The position numbers and the translations under genes are program-made. Below the pieces are notes generated by a model. That model did not search any database. It worked only from the letters and a program-made list of their open reading frames with translations, and was not told the DNA's origin. From NCBI GenBank assembly GCA_001045525.1, contig LDWW01000002.1:186001-250000 (forward strand): a stretch of 64,000 nt of DNA. The letters are read 5' to 3'. This DNA is from Chitinispirillum alkaliphilum. Its GTDB lineage: Bacteria; Fibrobacterota; Chitinivibrionia; Chitinivibrionales; Chitinispirillaceae. Of the stretch, positions 1 through 9,080 are shown one piece after another; positions within the stretch are counted from its first letter, which is position 1; each line of letters begins with the position of its first letter.

Positions 1-1069
1 TCACAAAGCTCTCAATGAGATACTGCTGGGCAATGGGAGCTTGTGCATGCATAGGGTATCTTTCAAGAGCGATTGTAAGAGCGTTTATAGCATCATCAAA
101 CTGACCGTGAGTGTAGTTTTTTTCACCTATCATGTAGAGAACATCGGCTATATAGGGTCTGTCGCCGACTTTTCTGAAGTAATCCAAAGCTTCCTGGGCT
201 CCATCAGCCATGTCGGAGAAAGAGATTGCCATAAATTCCAGTGCCATATCGCGGAAATCCTGTCTTCCGTATCTTCCGGAATCACACTCCTCAACATATG
301 AGTGAAACAGCTCCACAGCCCTGTCGAAATCCCCTATATTATAGTATATTTCAGCTTTACGATAGTGAACCATTTCCCATGTTCTGGGATCGATTTCATT
401 TCTCCTTATTTCCTTAAGGTATCTTAGAGCCTGCATATTATTGTGCTCAAGGTATTCGAAATCAGCGAGACGAAAGTAAGCAGCTGAGGCACGCGGATCG
501 TTGGGGAATCTTTCGACCAGTCTCAAAAACCACTCACGTGATTCGTCGAAATTTGCTCCGATGAGGTTAATATTTCCGATCTGGTAATAAGCTTCACTGG
601 CACGGGAGAACTCCGGATACTCCTCAACGAGCCTTCTGTACATTTGAATTGGCTTGCTGTAATCTGGTCGGGGATCGACCGGTTGTGGTCCAACGGGCCT
701 TCTCTCCCATTCATCCATTTCTGTTTCATATCTTTCCCTTGCCCTTATAAACTCATCCCTTGCCTGGTCGTAGTACAATGATCCCAAAGTGAACATCACA
801 TCGGCACACCGGTCCGATCTTCTCTGAGAGCATCCATCAAGGAGTCTTTCATATCTTTCAATAACATCTTCCAAGCTACTGCCAGAACGGCGTGTCTGAC
901 CAGTTGTAGTCCGTCTTTGCTCTTGCGCATCTCTCTGTCGTTCTTCCAGCTCTCTGATTCTTTGCTCAAGTTCCTCTCTTGATTGTCCCTGAACCGATTC
1001 CGGAAACATCAATAAGCCGGTAATCATAAGAGATGAAAGAAATAATACAGTACATTTCATGATGTTCAT
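1..1069 (-). CDS. TPR-repeat periplasmic or envelope protein (C-terminus cut by window edge)
   Basis: The reading frame stays open from an ATG at 1069 to the window edge, about 356 codons, with no stop, so the C-terminus is missing. The start has a good ribosome site (AGGAG, 9 bases upstream). A second ATG lies three codons in. The N-terminus is a signal peptide (hydrophobic stretch ending near residue 28) followed by a short Glu/Arg/Gln-rich coiled coil. The rest is tetratricopeptide-like, with repeated blocks such as YYQIGNI, AAYFRLADFEYLE and YRKAEIYYNIGDFDRAVELF. TPR proteins of this kind act as scaffolds; the substrate is unknown. It lies 34 bases downstream of the next TPR gene on the same strand, so the two are probably co-transcribed. 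Confidence 0.8.
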   Translation of the reverse strand, partial: MNIMKCTVLFLSSLMITGLLMFPESVQGQSREELEQRIRELEERQRDAQEQRRTTTGQTRRSGSSLEDVIERYERLLDGCSQRRSDRCADVMFTLGSLYYDQARDEFIRARERYETEMDEWERRPVGPQPVDPRPDYSKPIQMYRRLVEEYPEFSRASEAYYQIGNINLIGANFDESREWFLRLVERFPNDPRASAAYFRLADFEYLEHNNMQALRYLKEIRRNEIDPRTWEMVHYRKAEIYYNIGDFDRAVELFHSYVEECDSGRYGRQDFRDMALEFMAISFSDMADGAQEALDYFRKVGDRPYIADVLYMIGEKNYTHGQFDDAINALTIALERYPMHAQAPIAQQYLIESFV

Positions 1070-1103
1070 TCAAAGAGTCTCCTTTTAACAGCAAAACATT
1101 TTT

Positions 1104-3500
1104 TTATTCTTCAAGTAATTCCAGTTCACGTCTAAGTCTTTCGAGCTCATCCTGAATTTCAGCTTCTTTTTGTCTGTGTTGCTCAAGCAGATCCGTTTGC
1201 GCACTTGATTGAACTCTGTTTACAGCTCTTGCCAGTGCGTATTCAGCATCGTACAAGATGTCATCTTTTCTATTTAGAAACCTTGAGTGGGATTTTGCAT
1301 CGAGAACCATTTGAAAAAGTTTATCGTTTTCAGAAGCAAAACCCTGATACTCTCTTTGAAGCTGAGCACGCTCCTCAATTGTTCTCTCTGTAGGTCTCCT
1401 CAAAGCGTTTCTCTTAATCTCAGCAGCAACAGGCTCAAACTCTCTCTCCACGCTGGCAAATCTGTTTTTTTGAGCCCTGACATCGTCACTAGAAATATAA
1501 TCTCTGTTCGCGACTTCAACACACCTCTCCAATGCGACAACCGCTTCAGGGTAACGCCTGAGCAGCATCAATGCGTACCCCCTGAGCAAATAAGCTTCCG
1601 GTACAAGCGGCGAGACCGATATTCTTCTCAGGATTCTGTCCGCAGCCTCCATAGCAACTTCAGGCTGATTTGCCCTTATATAAGCCCATGCAGTACCCAA
1701 GAGCGCCTCATCGCCATATTTACTTCTCTCTGCAATCCGACTGTAGGCCTCAACCGCCTGTCTCAGCTCACCCTCTTCAAAATAGAGATGCCCGAGTTTG
1801 AGATTTGCCCTGTCCTGCAGAAGAATAATGGCAGCAACACTGGTAGTATCATTAATTATGTTTTGAAGATTCTGAATGGCCCTGTCGCTGTTTGCTCTCA
1901 GGAAGTTAACACTTGACATTGTGTACTGAGCATATAAATAGGTTGAGTCGGTCTCCTTTATGGCAGAGAAAGTTCTCTCAGCCATCTGCAGATCATTTCT
2001 CAAAAAGTGTACTTCTCCCGCAAGATAATCCATACTCGAGCGCACATCACTCTCCGGAAATGTGCTTACCATATATGCATGTCTTCTCAGCACTTCATCG
2101 TATTTTTCTTCCCTGTAATCAATTTTTGCCAACCCATACACATAATGCGCTCTCATATCAGATGCGCTGTATTCCTGCATAGCCTCCTGAAATACATTTC
2201 TGGCAAGCTGGTTGAGATGAAGGTGCACATATGAGTTACCCATATAGTTTACGGCTTTGTCATTAAGATGAAAATTGGGGTAAATGGTCATCAGTTTGCC
2301 AAATGCAAATGACGCTTCCCAGTATCTGCCAGCATAATAGTGGCGCATAGCCTCAAGATATACATCCATCGGAGCCACAACCAGCTGCCTGTAAAGCCGT
2401 CTTGACTCCCTCTGCTCCCTTGTAGGCCCAAAATCAGTAGACACCCTCCCCATCATGGTAAACCCACGCTGATCAGCAAGGCTCCCGCTTCGCTCGATAA
2501 AACTGTAACCTAACTGGTAATCGAAATTGAGATAGTTGATCATCTCAGGAAACAGATATATGGTATTGTAGTTGAATCCAAGATATGGGATATTGTTATT
2601 GTTCCATCCACCCTTCAACCAAATTGAGGGCACAAACTGCCACTTTACATGGAATCCATACCTGGGAATCACCGGAAATATTTCAGAGAAATCCTCCGGG
2701 GAATCGATATCCATAAACATATCCTTCCAGTCATCCCACCCCAGATTACTGTAAACGCCGGCGAGTGCGTTATCCACAAGCACTTCAAAACTGGTTACAA
2801 GATTTTTATTCAAAGCAGCGTAACGCACCCCTACCCTGGCTCTTGTAACAGAGATCTGATCACTACCGACATCTTCCCAGCTAATCTGCGATGGCACCAG
2901 ATCCTGCATTGATATGCTAAAGCCCAGGTCCCCATAGCGGTAATGATCAAATGGATTGAGATACACTCCAAGATCGAGACCAGGTATAGTGCCCCATACA
3001 GAATTCCCAAACTGGTTTTGTGTTCTGAACTTAAGATTAGCACCCAACATCAGCCAGGGCATTACCCGCACACCATAATTCCCAATTAACCAGGTGTCCT
3101 GATATGGCTTTGTTGATCCGAACTGCGCCGAGCCATCTGGAGTAAAATCAGCCTCCTGAATGAGGCCGCTTGCGGTTAAAACTGTAATCCCGGCGGTGTG
3201 ATTGCGCCTTATAGGCATCAAAAACCCAAAATGTTGGTATCCAAGAAGATCCGGACCAACTGCCCAGCGATACATTCCGAAATCAACTCTCATCTGATTC
3301 ACCCTATAGAGCAAAGCAGGGTTAACCAGAGCCGATGACCAATCAGAGAGGTCCTGAATGAAATCGGCCTGAAAATAGGGGGAATCATACCCCCCGCTTC
3401 CTTCATCAGCAAAACTGGAGTTATAGGTCAGTAACAGTATTGCGAGCAAGAGAACCAGCCTGGGACGAAAGCTGCCGGCTATAATTTTTTCAGATCCCAC
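1104..3500 (-). CDS. Outer-membrane barrel-like protein with C-terminal TPR repeats
   Basis: A 798-residue protein. It uses a GTG start, chosen because an AAAGGG ribosome site lies 8 bases upstream and no better start is in frame. Residues 1-31 form a signal peptide ending FADEG. Residues about 35-370 are rich in aromatic and glycine beta-strand segments, like PorV/type IX-associated or other outer-membrane barrels. Residues about 380-680 are TPR units (for example AMRHYYAGRYWEASFAF, VYGLAKIDYREEKYDEVL). The last 30 residues are a charged coiled coil. The likely place is the outer membrane with a periplasmic TPR arm. It sits first in an operon with the truncated TPR gene downstream. The exact role is not known. 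Confidence 0.8.
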   Translation of the reverse strand: MGSEKIIAGSFRPRLVLLLAILLLTYNSSFADEGSGGYDSPYFQADFIQDLSDWSSALVNPALLYRVNQMRVDFGMYRWAVGPDLLGYQHFGFLMPIRRNHTAGITVLTASGLIQEADFTPDGSAQFGSTKPYQDTWLIGNYGVRVMPWLMLGANLKFRTQNQFGNSVWGTIPGLDLGVYLNPFDHYRYGDLGFSISMQDLVPSQISWEDVGSDQISVTRARVGVRYAALNKNLVTSFEVLVDNALAGVYSNLGWDDWKDMFMDIDSPEDFSEIFPVIPRYGFHVKWQFVPSIWLKGGWNNNNIPYLGFNYNTIYLFPEMINYLNFDYQLGYSFIERSGSLADQRGFTMMGRVSTDFGPTREQRESRRLYRQLVVAPMDVYLEAMRHYYAGRYWEASFAFGKLMTIYPNFHLNDKAVNYMGNSYVHLHLNQLARNVFQEAMQEYSASDMRAHYVYGLAKIDYREEKYDEVLRRHAYMVSTFPESDVRSSMDYLAGEVHFLRNDLQMAERTFSAIKETDSTYLYAQYTMSSVNFLRANSDRAIQNLQNIINDTTSVAAIILLQDRANLKLGHLYFEEGELRQAVEAYSRIAERSKYGDEALLGTAWAYIRANQPEVAMEAADRILRRISVSPLVPEAYLLRGYALMLLRRYPEAVVALERCVEVANRDYISSDDVRAQKNRFASVEREFEPVAAEIKRNALRRPTERTIEERAQLQREYQGFASENDKLFQMVLDAKSHSRFLNRKDDILYDAEYALARAVNRVQSSAQTDLLEQHRQKEAEIQDELERLRRELELLEE

Positions 3501-4010
3501 ATCTCAGCCCTTTTCAAGAAGGTTAAACATTTATGTTCAGAAATATATTATTAATCTCAACGAATATAAAAAACAACAACAAAAAAAGTGACAACTGAAT
3601 CGCTTTAACAGTTATAAATATATAGTATGTAAAATTTATTCTTTAAATATAATCATGAAATATGTTTTTTTCCTGTGTTTATATCAATCAGTAATCAAAA
3701 ATTGAAAAAAGTGTGAAAAAGGGAGGTGTTTACGCTGAGACACCCGCACCTTAAGGGTTTAAATACCAGTTTATTCTATCTGCAAAAGGGAAAAAACCTC
3801 CAGTCACATATTCAAAAAAAGTTTTTCCCACATAGTTAGGCAAGTTTTTTAACTTATTTATTTATAACCGATTAAGTTTGCTTCTCCTGCGCCCCTTCAA
3901 CTCCGCTGCCCATATCCCAACAGCACAGCGCAATTTTTATCCAGGGGTCACCATGTAGTAGTTTTTGACTACACAGAATTCCACTACTCTTAGGGAGGAT
4001 AGTTCTCGCT
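3501..4010. promoter_or_regulatory. 510-bp divergent intergenic region with a possible folded leader
   Basis: This AT-rich region separates the TPR gene (minus) from the peptidase MA fusion (plus) and must hold both promoters. Positions 3722-3806 contain possible pairing: GGAGG near 3722 with CCTCC near 3802, and GGTGT with ACACC around a CTGAGA. A short hairpin (TGTAGT 3954-3959, ACTACA 3968-3973) sits just before the ribosome site of the plus-strand gene. I found no further open reading frame that looks like a gene. Confidence 0.35.
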
Positions 4011-7000
4011 ATGCGTGCCATCATGTCTGCAGCAATTATTCTACTATTTATAGTTAGCGGCTCTTTTGGGTTTGGCAAGAACAAGGTACAGTATAGTAGG
4101 CTGGACTGGGAATACCTGAATTCATCACATTTCAGACTCTATTATCACCAGGATCAGGGGGATCTGCCACAGATTACCTACAGATGGCTTGAAAATATGT
4201 ACAGTACTCTCAGCGGCCAGTTCAGATTCACTCATGAGAGTCCTGTTCCGGTTATCATCTACGAAACCCCCAACCTTTTTGAACAAACCAACATCATCAC
4301 AGAAATTATTCCCGAAGGTGTAGGTGGTTTTACTGAGCTGTTCAAAAATCGTGTAGCCATGCCCTTTAACGGTTCATACTCAGAATACCGTCAAATCCTT
4401 CACCACGAAATGGTTCATGCATTTGTGTTTGGGATCTTCGGAGAGGGCAGCCCGATTTTCAGAAGTGCGGTGATGCAGGTTCCACTTTGGTTTCACGAAG
4501 GATTGGCAGAATTTCTGTCTTCAGGATGGAACAGTCAGGCCGATATGTTCATGATTGACCAGACCATTAATGGATCTATCCCCCTTCCGGGTCCACAAAT
4601 GGGTGGCTATCTTGCTTATAAAGGTGGGCAGTCTTTTCTCCACTTCCTTCACTCCACCAGAGGAGAGAATCTTTTTTATGATTTTCTGCTAAAATTCAAA
4701 GAAACAAAATCGCTCGATTCGGCAATCGAGACAACATATGGAAAAAACCTCAGGCAATTGGGTGAGGAGTGGCGACGGGAACTCAAACGGCTCTACTGGC
4801 CGGAACTCGGGAAGCGTATTCCCCCGGAGAGGAATGCAGAAAAAATAACAGAGGGGATATCAAATCAAAGCAGGTTTAATCTACGGCCCCGTCTCTCTCC
4901 CGATGGGGAATATGTTGCTTTTTTCAGCGATTTGAGGGACTATACCCATATTTTAGTTACCGACAGAAACGGCAATCAAAAATACAGAATAAACCAAAGG
5001 GCACACGGTACCGGTGTTGAATCCTTCTACCCCTTTCGGAGTGGCTTGTGCTGGTCGGCAGATGGCAAAAAGCTTGCCTTTGTCGCAAAAAAACAGGGCC
5101 GGGATCAGATCCGTATCGTGAACATAAGGGAGGGAAAACTCTACAAAACTATCGATTTTCCTTTTTCCCATATAAGTTCACCGGACTGGTCACATGATAA
5201 TGAGAATATAGTATTCACAGCAATAAAGCAGGGAAGACAAAATATCTATCTATATAACCTCATTACAGATGAGACGGTAAAATTAACAGATAACATTCTT
5301 TCCCAATTCAACCCAAGGTTCTCCCCCGATGGACAGGAGGTAATATTCTCTGTACAGGACACATCCGGTGCGGCTCCTTTACTGAATGCCCCTTTCATCT
5401 CTCCGTCACACAATCTTGCGCTTGTGAATATTTCCACAAAGGAGAGTCGTCTGCTCACCGACACCCAATGGAACGATCAGCAACCTTCCTTTTCAGCTGA
5501 TGGAAAGAACATTATCTTTGTTTCCGACAGAAATGGCATCAACAATTTATACATCGCACCACTTTCACACCCCGACAGCGCACGTGCGCTCACAGATTAT
5601 ATTGGAAGCAGTTCGTCTCCGGACTGGTGCCGGAAAACCTCTTCAGTTGTTTTTGACTATTACGAATTGGGCAGCTGGAACGTCTGGCTCATCGAAAACC
5701 CTGAAGATAAACTTCTTGAAAATATCCCCTCACCCACCATGTGGAAAAAATCCTTACTTGACAGTTCTCATCACTTTTTCAATCCCAAAACCGATAAAGT
5801 ATCATCCGGGACAGATGAAGAAAAAGGTCTCGACAGTTCTGCAGCAACAGCCGCGGCCGATTCTTCGCCTTCAGACACCTTTATATCACAATCCTCTCCA
5901 GAAGAATCATGGCAGCCAACAGGAATTATCCCCTATCCTTCACCCTACACCCTTAAGTTTACACCCGATCTTATAACCTTCGGACTTGGCGTAAATACTC
6001 ACTACGGAGTTGCTGGTCAATGGCTTCTCACACTCAGTGATATAATGGGTGATCACAGAATCACCATGGCCGGAGATGTTCAGGGTAGATTTGATGAATA
6101 TATGCACCTTTACCTTTCCTACTTTTATCTGAAAAACCGTATCAATGTTGGCGCGGGAGCATATTACAACAAAGATTACTCCTACGAAAGCATGTTTAAC
6201 AGAATTTATCACGATACCGATTGGGGTGCATTTTTTCAGCTGAGCTATCCTTTTTCCAAATTTTCAAGAACCGATTTTCAGCTTTTTGCACGCAGAATTA
6301 CACGAGAACCTTACAGAGATGATGAAAGCGAGACAATTACCTCCCACACCATACTACCGAACTTAACAATAGTATATGATGACATTCTTTGGGGAATCAC
6401 AGGCCCACTCACCGGCAGACGAGCCAGAGCCAGATTAACCATATCCCCACCCTTTGACTTTATAGACCAACCGTTTCTCTCTTTTGATTCAGATATTCGC
6501 TCTTACCTTCATATTAATAAACGGTTTGTCTGGGCCAACCGCCTTGCTTTTGGCGCAAGCATTCCCTTGGGTGAGGGACCAACGGCAAGACGTTTCTTTC
6601 TTGGCGGAAATGATAACTGGTTCAATTACCAGGTAAATATCAATAACTATCGCAACAATGTAAACAACACCTTCTATTCTGAATTTATGACTCCGTTCAG
6701 GGGATGGAACTACATGGACATTACCGGAGAACGTGCCTTACTCTACAATACAGAATTCAGATTTCCCTTTATCCGAGAATTCTCTCTTGTCTGGCCACTG
6801 CCGATAGCAGTTCGATATGTAAACGGTGCGGTATTTGCAGATGTGGGTAATGCATGGGACAGAGAGGATCAGGATAATTTCCTGCCGTTCCCACGTAAGC
6901 TTTATGGAGGAGTGGGTTTGGGCATGAGAGCTAATCTTGGTATGTTTGTTCTCAGATATGACAGAGGTTGGCCCACAGACTGGAGAGAGATCACAGGACC

Positions 7001-7037
7001 GGCGGTAAATTATTTCTCACTTGGAGCAGAATTTTAA
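4011..7037 (+). CDS. Peptidase MA / PD40 beta-propeller / surface-antigen barrel fusion protein
   Basis: A 1008-residue outer-membrane protein with three modules. After a signal peptide (about 1-20), residues 30-270 carry a gluzincin protease signature, HEMVH at 132-136 followed by WFHEGLAEF at 160-168. H132, H136 and E163 are the likely zinc ligands and E133 the catalytic base. Residues about 285-590 hold TolB-like PD40 blades (RLSPDGEYVAFFSD, RFSPDGQEVIFSV, SFSADGKNIIFVSD). A Ser/Asp-rich linker (about 595-640) leads to a 16-strand-type BamA/TamA surface-antigen barrel ending in GAEF. The ribosome site GGGAGG lies 12 bases upstream; an ATG at codon 5 is an alternative start. It is probably a protease-like outer-membrane protein; its substrate is unknown. 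Confidence 0.85.
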   Translation: MRAIMSAAIILLFIVSGSFGFGKNKVQYSRLDWEYLNSSHFRLYYHQDQGDLPQITYRWLENMYSTLSGQFRFTHESPVPVIIYETPNLFEQTNIITEIIPEGVGGFTELFKNRVAMPFNGSYSEYRQILHHEMVHAFVFGIFGEGSPIFRSAVMQVPLWFHEGLAEFLSSGWNSQADMFMIDQTINGSIPLPGPQMGGYLAYKGGQSFLHFLHSTRGENLFYDFLLKFKETKSLDSAIETTYGKNLRQLGEEWRRELKRLYWPELGKRIPPERNAEKITEGISNQSRFNLRPRLSPDGEYVAFFSDLRDYTHILVTDRNGNQKYRINQRAHGTGVESFYPFRSGLCWSADGKKLAFVAKKQGRDQIRIVNIREGKLYKTIDFPFSHISSPDWSHDNENIVFTAIKQGRQNIYLYNLITDETVKLTDNILSQFNPRFSPDGQEVIFSVQDTSGAAPLLNAPFISPSHNLALVNISTKESRLLTDTQWNDQQPSFSADGKNIIFVSDRNGINNLYIAPLSHPDSARALTDYIGSSSSPDWCRKTSSVVFDYYELGSWNVWLIENPEDKLLENIPSPTMWKKSLLDSSHHFFNPKTDKVSSGTDEEKGLDSSAATAAADSSPSDTFISQSSPEESWQPTGIIPYPSPYTLKFTPDLITFGLGVNTHYGVAGQWLLTLSDIMGDHRITMAGDVQGRFDEYMHLYLSYFYLKNRINVGAGAYYNKDYSYESMFNRIYHDTDWGAFFQLSYPFSKFSRTDFQLFARRITREPYRDDESETITSHTILPNLTIVYDDILWGITGPLTGRRARARLTISPPFDFIDQPFLSFDSDIRSYLHINKRFVWANRLAFGASIPLGEGPTARRFFLGGNDNWFNYQVNINNYRNNVNNTFYSEFMTPFRGWNYMDITGERALLYNTEFRFPFIREFSLVWPLPIAVRYVNGAVFADVGNAWDREDQDNFLPFPRKLYGGVGLGMRANLGMFVLRYDRGWPTDWREITGPAVNYFSLGAEF

Positions 7038-7051
7038 TTCATCATGCAAAA

Positions 7052-7081
7052 GAGGGGAACTCTTAAAAAGCAGTTCCCCTC
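7052..7081. terminator. Hairpin terminator between convergent genes
   Basis: A perfect 10-bp stem (GAGGGGAACT with AGTTCCCCTC, 10-base loop) lies between the convergent fusion-protein gene and guaA. On the minus strand it is followed by TCTTTTGC, so it fits guaA best and may serve both. Confidence 0.6.
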
Positions 7082-7111
7082 ACACTTTGGACAATCTGTT
7101 GTGTCAAAGTA

Positions 7112-8923
7112 CTATTCCCACTCAATAGTCCCTGGTGGTTTGTGAGTTATATCAAAAAATACATCTCCGATTCCTTCAATCTCCTCAACAGCTTTAAGAA
7201 CCGTATCGATAGTTTCTTTTTTTAGAGGAGCAAACGTTGCTGTCATTGCTTCCTGAGAAATAATGGGACGCAATACCACAGTTTCATCCCCGTTATTGTT
7301 TACTAAAGGTAACAACACCACAGGCATCTGCCAAATCGTGTCATATTCCCCTGAGCGATGAAGTGTTTCTGTAACTATAGCATCCACGGCTCTTAGTTTA
7401 TTCAGTCGCTCCTCGGTGAGATATGCTTTTATGAGGGAATATTTTGGTTCGGAAGAGACTTTCAAACCATAAACCACCCTATTGACATCATTGATTGAGT
7501 TTGTGATTTTTGTTGACATCTTTTCAAGCGCATCCCAATCAACTTCACCCCCGGTTATCAGCGCAGGGTGAGCGTAGGTCCTTTCATCCCCCTGAACCCC
7601 TACACTTTTAAGAGGCAGAATGCAGGATTTGTAACCATAGGGAGAAACTATATGTTCAAGCTCCTCAGACTCGCAGGAATCCGCAGCTTCCCCTCCCCCA
7701 TCGGAACACAAAACTCTCACCCCGAGTCCGGGTCCGGGGAACGGATGACGCCACACCAGCTCATGAGGTATTCCCAACACCTCTCCCAGCTCCCTCACCT
7801 CGTCTTTGTAAAGTTGGGCCAGTGGCTCTATAACCAATCCCTTTTCAATAAGCTCAAGAATTAAATCAACCCTGTTATGATGTGTTTTAATTTTGTCTGC
7901 ATGCTTTGTCCCGGCACTCTCTATGGTATCGGGGTATATTGTTCCCTGAGCAAGAATCCACTCCTCAGCATTGAGCTTAAGACGCTTGAATGCACTTTCC
8001 TTAACAGTAAGAAACATATTGCCGATTATAGTACGTTTCTTTTCTGGTTCCACCACTCCGTCAAGAGCGGTAATAAAGTCGCTTGAAGCATCTTCTATGT
8101 ACAGGTTGTCATACCCGTTCCTGCGCATATATTCAATAACTGCCAGAGATTCCTGTTTACGCATGAGTCCATTGTCGACATGAAGTCCCATCACCTTCTC
8201 GGGCCCAAGCACTTTGTTGAGCAGGGTGAATGCCACGGTAGAGTCGACTCCGCCAGAGACCAGAAGAAACACTTTTTTTCCGCTGCATGCAGTCTTAATC
8301 TCATCCTTTATCTGTTCGATAAAAGCACTTGGGTTCCAGCTGCGGCTACAGTTACAGATATCGATAAAATTCCCCAGCACTTTTGCACCATTTGGTGTAT
8401 CGGTAACTTCAGGATGAAACTGCAGGCCGAATATTTTTTTCTTCAGGTTACATATTACCGCAGAATCACAATCACTAGTTTTGGCCAGTATTTCAAAATC
8501 CGGGGGAAGTTTTTTTACCGTATCCCCATGACTCATCCATATCTGCTCTTTGGGTTGAAGATCTTTAAGAATAGAAGAGGGATTGATCACATCCATAACA
8601 GCCCTTCCGTACTCTCTTGTAGGGCTTTTCGAGACATCTCCACCCAGCATATTTGACAACAACTGATGTCCATAGCATAAACCCATCAAAGGGATCCCGA
8701 GATTGAAAATACCAGGGTCACATTTTGGACTATTGGCATCAAGAACACTACCGGGGCCTCCCGAGAGTATAATACCCTTGAATCCGCAAAGCTCAGATGC
8801 ATCTACATCACAATGAAGGATTTCTGAATAGACACCCATTCTTCTGATTCTGTTAGCAATAAGATGAGCATACTGCCCACCGAAATCAAGCACCGCGATC
8901 TTCTCCACGCAATGTTCCTTCAT
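7112..8923 (-). CDS. guaA: GMP synthase (glutamine-hydrolysing), long form
   Basis: GuaA amidates XMP to GMP using glutamine and ATP in purine synthesis. The class I amidotransferase domain has the nucleophile C83 in GLCYGHQ and H170/E172 in FHPE. The ATP pyrophosphatase loop SGGVDST is at 223-229. The C-terminus ends with the family signature KPPGTIEWE. At 603 residues it is longer than the usual 510-525. The extra part lies between HPFPGPGLGVR and the LRAVDAI segment of the dimerisation domain, as in the long GMP synthases. The start ATG has AGGAG 8 bases upstream. It lies about 160 bases after dnaJ on the same strand and could be read from that operon or from its own promoter. Confidence 0.96.
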   Translation of the reverse strand: MKEHCVEKIAVLDFGGQYAHLIANRIRRMGVYSEILHCDVDASELCGFKGIILSGGPGSVLDANSPKCDPGIFNLGIPLMGLCYGHQLLSNMLGGDVSKSPTREYGRAVMDVINPSSILKDLQPKEQIWMSHGDTVKKLPPDFEILAKTSDCDSAVICNLKKKIFGLQFHPEVTDTPNGAKVLGNFIDICNCSRSWNPSAFIEQIKDEIKTACSGKKVFLLVSGGVDSTVAFTLLNKVLGPEKVMGLHVDNGLMRKQESLAVIEYMRRNGYDNLYIEDASSDFITALDGVVEPEKKRTIIGNMFLTVKESAFKRLKLNAEEWILAQGTIYPDTIESAGTKHADKIKTHHNRVDLILELIEKGLVIEPLAQLYKDEVRELGEVLGIPHELVWRHPFPGPGLGVRVLCSDGGGEAADSCESEELEHIVSPYGYKSCILPLKSVGVQGDERTYAHPALITGGEVDWDALEKMSTKITNSINDVNRVVYGLKVSSEPKYSLIKAYLTEERLNKLRAVDAIVTETLHRSGEYDTIWQMPVVLLPLVNNNGDETVVLRPIISQEAMTATFAPLKKETIDTVLKAVEEIEGIGDVFFDITHKPPGTIEWE

Positions 8924-9080
8924 GTGAAAAATTCTCCTGAAAAATTCTTAAATACACCTATAGAGACTAAACGTTACAAGCAGGGATTTCGATTTTAGAA
9001 TAGAACTGCCTGAAGCATATATAAAATATTACCTGAAAGAGGGAAATGCAGACCAAAAAATTAAAAAGTCACTCTTTTTT

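Noticed and set aside
3720-3752. Guanidine-II (mini-ykkC) riboswitch
   Set aside because: Only one hairpin with an ACG-containing loop is present; the motif needs two matching hairpins and a suitable downstream gene.
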